NCBI GenBank assembly: GCA_963771435.1
Contig: CAVYTF010000009.1
Location: 1-64,000, forward strand
DNA: 64,000 nt
Source: CAVYTF01 sp963771435
Lineage (GTDB): Bacteria; Bacteroidota; Bacteroidia; Chitinophagales; Chitinophagaceae
Reading direction: 5' to 3'
Position 1 is the stretch's first letter. The number at the start of each line of letters is the position of its first letter. Below, in pieces: positions 19,055 through 26,079 of the stretch. Below the pieces are notes generated by a model. It made no database searches and was not told the DNA's origin. It was given only the letters and a program-made list of their open reading frames with translations. Made by a program: the position numbers and the translations under genes.

Positions 19055-20068
19055 TTACCCTCCCAGTCCCGCTGCTTTGCTTATCTCCAGCATCCTTTGT
19101 ATCGGCAGCAACGCTGCTTGTCTCAGCCCTTCCTCCATAAATATTTCAGGCAGTTCATACTTCATGCACAGGTACAGCTTTTCCAGCGTATTTAATTTCA
19201 TGTAGGGGCAATCATTACACGCGCAGGCATTGTTGGGCGGCGCAGGAATAAATGTTTTTTCTGGAGCATCTTTTTGCGTCTGGTGCAGGATACCCGCTTC
19301 TGTAGCCACAATGAACTCCTGTGCCTCGTCTTTCACTGCAAATTTTAATAGCTCTGTGGTACTACCAATAAATTCTGCCTCTTTCAAAACAGATTCTTCG
19401 CACTCAGGGTGAGCAATAAGCTTTGCTTTTGGATGGCGTAGTTTTAGCTTGGTTATCTTTTCAAGGCTGAATATCTCATGCACCATACAGGCCCCGTTCC
19501 AAAGCACCATATCTCGCCCTGTCCTTTTGTTTAAATAGGCGCCAAGATTTTTATCTGGAGCAAAAATGATTGGTTGCTCAACAGGCAAACTTTCAATAAT
19601 TGCCCTTGCGTTGCTGCTGGTGCAGATAATATCGCTCAGTGCTTTTATTTCAGCACTGCAGTTGATATAGGAAATAACAACATGGTCTGGATGTTTTAGT
19701 TTGAATTGATTAAACAGCGCCGCAGGTGCACTGTCCGCCAAAGAACAACCGGCTTTCAGATCAGGCAATAATACTTTTTTGGTTGGGTTCAGTATTTTAG
19801 CTGTCTCCGCCATAAAATGCACTCCCGCAAAAACGATCATATCCGCCTTAGTTTTTGCAGCCTGTTGTGCCAGGCCTAAACTGTCCCCAATAAAATCTGC
19901 CACATCCTGTATATCAGGCTCTTGGTAATAATGTGCAAGCAGCACGGCGTTCTTTTCTTTTTTCAGCCGGCCTATTTCAGAAAACAGGTCAAGCGATGGA
20001 TCCAGGTCTATATCAAGAAACCCCTTTCGCTCTAATTCTCCTTTCGCCTTGGCAATGTTAATATCCAT
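19055..20068 (-). CDS. nadA: Quinolinate synthase A
   Basis: This enzyme condenses iminoaspartate with dihydroxyacetone phosphate to make quinolinate, the first committed intermediate of de novo NAD synthesis, using a 4Fe-4S cluster. The protein is 337 residues. Conserved regions are LLAHYYQEPDIQDVADFIGD near residue 43, LLPDLKAGCSLADS near residue 99 (first cluster Cys), LWNGACMVHE near residue 190 (second Cys) and NNACACNDCPYMKLNT near residue 280 (third Cys). No nadB or nadC is nearby, and the gene stands alone between accessory repeats. The start MDINIAKAKGELERKG fits Bacteroidota NadA. Confidence 0.95.
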   Translation of the reverse strand: MDINIAKAKGELERKGFLDIDLDPSLDLFSEIGRLKKEKNAVLLAHYYQEPDIQDVADFIGDSLGLAQQAAKTKADMIVFAGVHFMAETAKILNPTKKVLLPDLKAGCSLADSAPAALFNQFKLKHPDHVVISYINCSAEIKALSDIICTSSNARAIIESLPVEQPIIFAPDKNLGAYLNKRTGRDMVLWNGACMVHEIFSLEKITKLKLRHPKAKLIAHPECEESVLKEAEFIGSTTELLKFAVKDEAQEFIVATEAGILHQTQKDAPEKTFIPAPPNNACACNDCPYMKLNTLEKLYLCMKYELPEIFMEEGLRQAALLPIQRMLEISKAAGLGG

Positions 20069-20559
20069 GGTAGTATTCTTATAATAATACTTTAATTTAA
20101 AAAAACTATTACTAATAGGGGTGTGAATATCTTGAAAAGTTTTTTATCCCCATCATGCAAAGTTAATTACAGCGGCCTTAGTACACAGAAATAAACAAAC
20201 AATTCACAAAATGAAATGCACCAACGGTACGGATAAAACGATGTTGTACACAGGATGTTTATTTAGATAATAAGAATTTTATTTTTCATCAATTAACAAA
20301 TAGTCCACTGTTAATTAAGAGGAGGAAAAATGTGCTGAGTTTGGTAAGCAATCCCCAAAACTGCAAAAACCGCTTTCTTATTCTATTTCTTTCCTCACAA
20401 AAAATAAATAATTGGGCACTTATACACTGGAAATAGCATTGTTAACATCATGCTGTTGGTTTATGTTTCACTATCGGATTGTAACGCAGAAAGGGTTTAT
20501 ATAACCATTGTTTCACAAAGAAAACCTCTCTTAAGAAATAGCAGCTCCCAAAATGAATA
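20069..20559. other. Gene-free stretch upstream of nadA
   Basis: About 490 AT-rich bases with no convincing ORF on either strand. It should hold the nadA promoter (minus strand). No recognisable riboswitch, tRNA or strong hairpin was seen. Confidence 0.6.
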
Positions 20560-20733
20560 AGCTGCTGGGCTTTATTCGTCAAGCCCGGAACCAAAGCTTA
20601 AAATCTTTACTAAAGTTGAAGATAACAACTAAAAGCTAAATTGAAAAACGTCGAGCTGGAACAAAAGCTGATAGCGAACAAAAGGCGAGGATATATTCGT
20701 CCGCCAGCATAGCAGCAAACCCCATGTTAGCGG
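20560..20733 (+). repeat. Structured boundary repeat R2, ending in GTTAGCGG
   Basis: It contains the shared blocks in order: a TTCGTCAAGCCCGGAACC block at about 20574, an AACGTCGAGCTGGA block near 20648, TTCGTCCGCC near 20697 and the terminal CCCAT-GTTAGCGG at 20726-20733. These match R3 and R1 with the same spacing logic. It follows the stop of the GNAT gene on the minus strand. Confidence 0.6.
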
Positions 20734-20771
20734 TTCGGGCTTTTATTCTTACTATATTTTGCTACTTGTTG

Positions 20772-21305
20772 TCAATTTGAGTTTGTCAATGTGAAAAGAT
20801 TAAGGCCAGGGTTTTCTTTGTCAGCCTCGCCTGATTTTAAAAAATCAAACTTTTCCAATAGTTTAGTTGAATTCTGATTATCCTTATGAGTAAATGCTAC
20901 TATTTTTTGAAACTGCATTGTGTGAAAGGCATAATCAATAACCTTTTTGGTGGCTTCTTTCATTATTCCTTGTCCTTGAAATTTTGTCATAAGTTCATAA
21001 CCAATTTCGCAACTATTTTTTTCTTTTGAAAAGTCAAATAGGCAAATTGTCCCAACAAATTCTTTTGTCTTCGTAAAAGTAATTACCCAATAAATTGAGT
21101 TGTTTTTCTCAATGTTATCGTTAACCTTGTTGATAAAGTTTATTGCGTCTTCAATTGTCCTACTTGGTTGTCTTCCAAGATATTTGTTTATTTCTGGGTC
21201 AGAACGCAAAGCAAGAATATCTCGCTGGTCATCAGTTGTTGGTCGTCTAAGGGTTAGACTTTCAGTTGTCAAAACTGGAAAAGGTGCAAAATTTATATCT
21301 GTCAT
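20772..21305 (-). CDS. GNAT family N-acetyltransferase (RimJ/RimL-like)
   Basis: A cytoplasmic acetyltransferase of 177 residues that uses acetyl-CoA; the substrate is unknown. It opens with the RimJ-like TESLTLRRPTTDDQRDILAL near residue 14 and has the acetyl-CoA loop as YELMTKFQGQGIMKEATKKV near residue 101, the Q-x-x-G/A type motif with one change. The C-terminal strand KIVAFTHKDNQNSTKLLEKF is also typical. It sits alone between inverted GTTAGCGG and CCGCTAAC boundaries 37 bp after its stop and 45 bp before its start, so it looks like a self-contained accessory unit. No clear promoter motif was found. Confidence 0.88.
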   Translation of the reverse strand: MTDINFAPFPVLTTESLTLRRPTTDDQRDILALRSDPEINKYLGRQPSRTIEDAINFINKVNDNIEKNNSIYWVITFTKTKEFVGTICLFDFSKEKNSCEIGYELMTKFQGQGIMKEATKKVIDYAFHTMQFQKIVAFTHKDNQNSTKLLEKFDFLKSGEADKENPGLNLFTLTNSN

Positions 21306-21350
21306 TTAATAAAAATTTATTCGTCAAAATTGTGGGGTCTTATAGCCTGA

Positions 21351-21553
21351 CCGCTAACGGCTCGGTATTGCCGAAGGGTGGGAAATAGCATTCCGTCAAG
21401 CCCGGCAACCGAAGTTGATTAATGATTTTTTATTGATGATTTATTCATAAGCCAAATTTATAACGTCGGGCTGGATGTGCAGCTAAATTGAAAAACAAAA
21501 AGTTGAAACACAGCTTCCGTCAGCCCACCTTTTGGCAATACGATTGTTGGCTG
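21351..21553 (+). repeat. Structured boundary repeat R3 with long inverted arms
   Basis: The most complete member. The left arm (CCGCTAACGG, GTATTGCCGAAGGGTGGG) and the right arm (CCCACCTTTTGGCAATAC, GATTGTTGGCTG) are imperfect inverted repeats of about 28 bp that can fold over some 200 bases. Between them are TTCCGTCAAGCCCGGCAACC and AACGTCGGGCTGGA blocks shared with R2 and R4. It separates the GNAT gene from the AlkB-like gene. The architecture recalls integron attC sites, but the core heptamer only partly fits GTTRRRY. Confidence 0.65.
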
Positions 21554-21568
21554 CTGGGCTGTTGAATT

Positions 21569-22330
21569 TTATACTGCTTTATGATTTATAATTCTAAATG
21601 TCAAATTAAATCTTGCTTCCTTCACTTTTTTTTCTTTAGGAACAGAGTGTTGCCAAAAATGTTGTGTCTCTCCACGCATTAAAAGAAATGTTCCGTGTCG
21701 TAATGGTATTTCTATTTTTTCATCATTGTTGTCAAGCCTCCGTAAAAGAAAACGTCGTGTTGCACCAAAGTTAACTGAGCCAATTATTGGGTTTTTGCCT
21801 AATTCTTTTTCGTCATCACAATGCCAACCAATATAATCTTCGCCATCTCTGTACCAATTCATTAAAACACTATTGAAGCTGACTTCGGCGACTTTATCAA
21901 TTTGTTCTTTTATGAATAAAAGTCCTTTATTCCATAAGTTTGGTTGCAATGTCAAACCAGAATAAGTATAAGGCTTATTGCTGTCACCGTACCATGCAGA
22001 ATATCTTGGAAGAAAAACAGGTTTACCAAACATCTTCACTTGGTCATGATGCCAGTTGATATTTTTAAATTTTACTTGAGAAAGTGCTTCTTTATCAAAC
22101 GTTCGCCAATCAGTTGTTCTCCAATCATTAGTGTCATTTTCCAAAAAATATTCAATACTTCTATCGCTTATCTTTTTATCAAAAAAATGTTCTGAGTAAA
22201 ATAAATCTCCATTTGGAATAGTAATAATAAACCCATTCAACTCATCATTCCAATAATAACTGTAACCTTCTTTATCAGGCAATAAGAAAGGAAGTAGTTT
22301 TTTGTCTTGTATTTGATTAAATAAGTCCAT
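21569..22330 (-). CDS. AlkB-like Fe(II)/2-oxoglutarate-dependent dioxygenase
   Basis: A 253-residue protein of the 2OG-Fe(II) oxygenase superfamily, AlkB branch. The iron ligands are visible as the HxD motif in YIGWHCDDE near residue 171 and the distal His in FWQHSVPK near residue 230, with the 2-oxoglutarate-binding Arg residues in ARFNLTFR near residue 241. NFGATRRFLLRR near residue 191 is the nucleotide-recognition-lid region of the ALKBH2/3-like type. It probably repairs alkylated DNA or RNA bases by oxidative demethylation. It lies 22 bp after the methyltransferase-like gene and within the same repeat-bounded unit, so the two may be cotranscribed. Confidence 0.9.
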   Translation of the reverse strand: MDLFNQIQDKKLLPFLLPDKEGYSYYWNDELNGFIITIPNGDLFYSEHFFDKKISDRSIEYFLENDTNDWRTTDWRTFDKEALSQVKFKNINWHHDQVKMFGKPVFLPRYSAWYGDSNKPYTYSGLTLQPNLWNKGLLFIKEQIDKVAEVSFNSVLMNWYRDGEDYIGWHCDDEKELGKNPIIGSVNFGATRRFLLRRLDNNDEKIEIPLRHGTFLLMRGETQHFWQHSVPKEKKVKEARFNLTFRIINHKAV

Positions 22331-22352
22331 ACAAATTATTTGAAAGGTAAAT

Positions 22353-23432
22353 TTAAATATTACATCTGAAAATTTTTTGCACCATAGTTATTTGATGTGC
22401 TTCAATCCATCTTTGATTCGCTACACGATATATTTTCTTATAAAGTGTTCCAGTTTCACATGGGATATTTTGCTGATTAAAACAGTTTTGAAAACCGACT
22501 ATTCTATTCAAAGCATTAAATCTATCGGGGCTAACACAAATAAAATAATTTATTCCTCTTTGTGTTGCTCTAATCTTATTTGCAAGTTGTATATAATTAA
22601 AGCTATCAACATCAAGAATATTTGAAAGCAGATGAATTTTAATATTTGTATTAGATGTTATCAAATCATTGTTTAAAAGTTGGTCAAGAGACTTATTCAC
22701 TTTTGAAATTTCTGTATGTTGATTTGTATAGTCAATGAAATAGTTAAGTTTTAAAATTCCACGCTTTAAAGCAATATCGGAAGGTTCAATTAATATTATT
22801 TTATCAACTTGAAAATTTTTATTGTGTCGTATCGCATAATCATAAAAAGCTATTGTTGCCAGAGCCTGACCACAACCGTAATCTACAATATTAATCTGTG
22901 CATTGTTTGGAAGCTGCGAAAATATTGTAGTAAAAGATGTCTGCAATTTGTGATAATGCATTCCAGCATAAGCAGCTATGTAATTTATTAAATTCTGAGA
23001 GTTTTGAATTATAGCAACTCCATTATTATTATTCAAAATTTGATTTACTGATAAATGTGTGGTTTTTGATACGTTGTATTCATAAATTCTCCAAAAGCTC
23101 GGTGTAGGTTGCATTAAATTAGATATAGCATTTGCATAATCCGTGCCTGTCTCCTGTAAAGCAAGTCTGTTTGTTTTAAATTGTTGTCTTTGTAAAGCTA
23201 ATCTTTGCTGCTGTTGTTGTGCTTGCTGTCTTTGTAAAGATGCTTGTCTTTCGTTTTCTGCTTGGCGTTGTCTATTAATAATTGTTTGTCGTTCTCTTGC
23301 TTCGCGTTCTCTTTGAAGTCTCGCTAATCTTTGTTGTTCTGTCTCTCCAACCGTCGGTTTTGTTGAATTACCACTATTGGAGACAATTGCAATAATTATG
23401 ATGATAACAATAATAAAAATTACAACTCCCAT
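22353..23432 (-). CDS. Membrane-anchored, Gln-rich coiled-coil protein with a methyltransferase-like domain
   Basis: The start at 23432 gives a hydrophobic N-terminus (residues 1-19, GVVIFIIVIIIIIAIV) that anchors the protein in the membrane. An upstream in-frame start would put residues into the boundary repeat. Residues 30-95 are a Gln/Arg-rich coiled coil. From about residue 165 a Rossmann-like SAM-binding fold appears, with motif I as INIVDYGCGQALATIAFYD, motif II-like IILIEPSDIALKRG near residue 213 and later strands near residues 265 and 295. I do not recognise a named family. Catalysis is not certain, since a clear catalytic motif is missing. Codon use is AT-rich compared with the respiratory genes, consistent with transfer. 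Confidence 0.65.
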   Translation of the reverse strand: MGVVIFIIVIIIIIAIVSNSGNSTKPTVGETEQQRLARLQREREARERQTIINRQRQAENERQASLQRQQAQQQQQRLALQRQQFKTNRLALQETGTDYANAISNLMQPTPSFWRIYEYNVSKTTHLSVNQILNNNNGVAIIQNSQNLINYIAAYAGMHYHKLQTSFTTIFSQLPNNAQINIVDYGCGQALATIAFYDYAIRHNKNFQVDKIILIEPSDIALKRGILKLNYFIDYTNQHTEISKVNKSLDQLLNNDLITSNTNIKIHLLSNILDVDSFNYIQLANKIRATQRGINYFICVSPDRFNALNRIVGFQNCFNQQNIPCETGTLYKKIYRVANQRWIEAHQITMVQKIFRCNI

Positions 23433-23474
23433 AAAAGTTTTGATTTTGCAATAGTAGGTTGTCAAATAGCCTTG

Positions 23475-23700
23475 CAGCCAACGCAAATATTTATGATATT
23501 AGACGTATTACCAAATTAGTTTTTCTATTGATAATTAGCGTTTTAGTCTTCGCCTTTTTGTATTCCTACATCTTACCCATGTTCTTCCCCTATGCAGCAA
23601 GGTCATGCTTTTCTTTAAAATTTATCTTCTCTGCAAAAATATCCATTAGCTCAGGCATACAGTAAGGACCCTGCGTATAATATACCGTGCCTTGTTAGCG
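23475..23700 (+). repeat. Boundary repeat R5, CAGCCAAC ... GTTAGCG
   Basis: It starts with CAGCCAACG (23475-23483), which is inverted relative to the GTTGGCTG at 21546 that opens the other end of the same gene unit. It ends in GTTAGCG (23694-23700), touching the stop codon of the DUF6159 gene. The interior differs from R1-R3, so it is a divergent or composite member. Confidence 0.45.
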
Positions 23701-24552
23701 CTATCCCCAAACCCCACCCTTCCTTTTCTGCACAAACAAACCATCAACCAGGCTTTCATTAAAATACTCAGAAGGGTTGCCGGTAACATCGCTGTACACA
23801 GCGCTTATAAAAATAGCCCGTACAGCACTGAATATGGCAGATAGGATAAATATTCCGAGTATAAAAACAACCACGCCTGCAATTACATTCACTAATGAGC
23901 CTATAAAAAACGCTGGTACAGCAAGCAGTATAACGGCAAGCAACTGTATAAGCCCAAAGCTGAAACCAGCGCCCAGGCTTTCCCCCCATTTTTCGCGCAT
24001 CAGTTGCATGCTTCGTTTTAAAGCATCAATAGGCCCAAGGTTTTCATAAGCCAAAACAGGCACAACAAAAAACGTCGCAATGCTCCACACAATGCCAATA
24101 AGCCCTGTAATTATTTTCCCTAAACTACCTACATTTTCCTGTATCACTTTTAATATAAGCCCCACCGTCGCCGCCAGTATTGCCCATAAAAAGATAAAAC
24201 CAATACGGCTCAGGCTGAAATTAATGCCATCCATCACAGAAACCTCTTCGCCCTTAAAGTATAACCTTGCACAATGCATAAGCGCCATATTAAAAAACAC
24301 CACGATAAAATAGTTCACCACATAAAACAGGAACAGCAGTATATAATACATTGCCCGGTTCTCGCTGTCGCGGATATTGCTAACCTGCCAACCTGCACTG
24401 GCGAACACAGCAACAAAAAAAGAACCCAGTATCAGTATCAGCGAAACCGCCGACAGGATAGGGAAGATAATAAGCGTCTTGTTTGCTTTAAGAACTTTAA
24501 AGCTCGTGCTGGCAATCGTCCAGCCATTAGAAAGCCGATCGGAAATAGACAT
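23701..24552 (-). CDS. DUF6159 family membrane protein
   Basis: A 283-residue integral membrane protein with about six hydrophobic segments, near residues 28-52, 68-95, 112-132, 143-166, 195-220 and 222-245. It begins SISDRLSNGWTIASTSFKVL and has YENLGPIDALKRSMQLMREKWGE near residue 170, in which a cytoplasmic helix precedes a Trp-Gly-Glu turn; both are typical of DUF6159/YciC-like proteins. The function is unknown. Its stop directly abuts the end of boundary repeat R5. No partner gene is evident. Confidence 0.8.
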   Translation of the reverse strand: MSISDRLSNGWTIASTSFKVLKANKTLIIFPILSAVSLILILGSFFVAVFASAGWQVSNIRDSENRAMYYILLFLFYVVNYFIVVFFNMALMHCARLYFKGEEVSVMDGINFSLSRIGFIFLWAILAATVGLILKVIQENVGSLGKIITGLIGIVWSIATFFVVPVLAYENLGPIDALKRSMQLMREKWGESLGAGFSFGLIQLLAVILLAVPAFFIGSLVNVIAGVVVFILGIFILSAIFSAVRAIFISAVYSDVTGNPSEYFNESLVDGLFVQKRKGGVWG

Positions 24553-25160
24553 AAGAGAAGTTTTTTGGTTTGATGAATAGGTGAAAGTAAAAAGAATTTG
24601 GTAAACAGTAAAAAGAAAGTTTATTAAGTTTTTTGACCAACACCTTCTGAAAGTAATTAACCCTTTACCCAGGTTATTTTTTTCGCTTCAAATAAGCAAA
24701 ACAGTGATTGAAATACGTCTTATAAGACGTAAAAACGCCCTCAGGAACGATATATTAAAGTGAGTTCTGTTTCAGTAGCCTTTCAAGCCCCATCAAGCTG
24801 CCCCTTTAACCACATCTTTATCACTAAGCCATCCTTACTCCCACCTACCTTCATGGATGCTTCACCGCAAATTCTACCCAACCCCCATATACCTTCGTTC
24901 GTCTTTCGTCCATCCTTCGTTCATCCTTCGTCTTTTTAGGCTTAAATTGGTAGGTAAAATCAATCCTGCAGTAAGGAAAAATAGCAACTTAATTAGGGCA
25001 GTAAATATACAAATTTTATTCTGTTTACTATCCACCTATCCCACACTTTTTTGCTCTTCTTCTCCCGAATTCATTTTAAAATAAGAATGATCAAATAAAA
25101 ACCATCCTCCCGGCATATTAGCAACAAAAGCCTCTAACTTTACTTTTAAAACACTGTATC
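24553..25160. other. Gene-free stretch upstream of the GH16 gene
   Basis: About 600 bases between divergent genes. It holds a short imperfect repeat of CCTTCGT/CATCCTTCGT at 24892-24936. A near-consensus -7 box TAACTTTA lies at about 25135, roughly 25 bp before the GH16 start. No convincing ORF on either strand. Confidence 0.55.
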
Positions 25161-25937
25161 ATGAAGCCTTCCTTTACAATCGCAAATCGGTTCTTGTTCC
25201 TTCTATTCCTATTCTGCTTTGCCAAAGCCTCACACGCCCAGCAAACTACTTCCGCTGCCTACCACTTAGTCTGGTCTGATGAGTTTAATGGCCATCGTAT
25301 TGATACAACCCTCTGGCATTTTGAAATAGGCGACAACGGTTGGGGCAACCACGAACAGGAATATTACCAGGCAGCAAATGCTTCTGTGCAGCATGGCAAC
25401 TTGGTAATCACTGCAAAAAAAGAAGCCTCCGGTCCGCATCCTTACACCTCCGCCCGCATGAAAACACAAGGCGCAAAAGCATTTGAATATGGCAAGATAG
25501 AAGCCCGCATCAAGCTCCCCGTCGGCCTCGGTTTATGGCCTGCTTTCTGGATGTTGGGCGCTAATATTGATACCACTCCCTGGCCTGCATGCGGCGAAAT
25601 TGACATAATGGAACACATCAACACAGATAGCATCATTTATGGCACCGCTCATTGGTTAAACACTACACACGTTTCTGATGGCGGCCACATGCCATCTTCT
25701 CCTTCCGCTTGGCACATCTATAGTGTTGAGTGGGGTAAAGACTCTATAAAGTGGTATGTTGACGATATCCAATACCACGCAGTAGCCATTACTGGCAACA
25801 GTACAGAAGAATTTCACCAACCTTTCTTTATCCTCCTTAACCTCGCCATTGGCGGCGACTGGCCAAAGCAAACCATCAATGACAGCCTTTTACCTGCAAA
25901 AATGTATGTGGATTGGGTAAGGGTCTACCGGAAGTGA
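25161..25937 (+). CDS. Glycoside hydrolase family 16, secreted beta-glucanase
   Basis: An endo-beta-glucanase of the GH16 laminarinase/licheninase type. The protein is 258 residues with a cleavable signal peptide (residues 1-26, ending in SHAQ). The fold starts with YHLVWSDEFNGHRIDTTLW and has the catalytic ExDxxE motif as GEIDIMEH near residue 152, where the first Glu is the nucleophile and the last is the acid/base. The Trp-rich binding site (LWPAFWMLG) and the C-terminal DWVRVYRK strand are in place. It probably degrades beta-1,3-glucans outside the cytoplasm. There is no T9SS tail or carbohydrate-binding module. It is a single gene, ending before a bidirectional terminator. Confidence 0.93.
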   Translation: MKPSFTIANRFLFLLFLFCFAKASHAQQTTSAAYHLVWSDEFNGHRIDTTLWHFEIGDNGWGNHEQEYYQAANASVQHGNLVITAKKEASGPHPYTSARMKTQGAKAFEYGKIEARIKLPVGLGLWPAFWMLGANIDTTPWPACGEIDIMEHINTDSIIYGTAHWLNTTHVSDGGHMPSSPSAWHIYSVEWGKDSIKWYVDDIQYHAVAITGNSTEEFHQPFFILLNLAIGGDWPKQTINDSLLPAKMYVDWVRVYRK

Positions 25938-26014
25938 TTACCCCAGCGAGTTTCTTCAGATCCGTGCGCCCGATTTCCTCCCTCCTCATGCTGCTATAGC
26001 TTGAATTAACAAAC

Positions 26015-26057
26015 AAAAAAAGAAGCGCCCGGTTGAGTAGGGCGCTTCTTTTTTTTT
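26015..26057. terminator. Bidirectional rho-independent terminator
   Basis: AAGAAGCGCCC and GGGCGCTTCTT form a perfect 11-bp stem around a 9-nt loop, flanked by an A run on the left and a T run on the right. It lies between the converging GH16 and M36 genes and can stop transcription from both sides. Confidence 0.9.
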
Positions 26058-26079
26058 AAAGCTACTATCGTTTCAATAT

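Noticed and set aside
18340..23700. A complete integron
   Set aside because: No tyrosine recombinase, attI-like site or promoter was found in or near the region, and the core heptamer only partly fits the attC consensus. Only cassette-like units are claimed.
23475..23700. tRNA or structured RNA upstream of the methyltransferase-like gene
   Set aside because: No cloverleaf or conserved T-loop could be fitted; the palindromic ends are better explained as boundary repeats.
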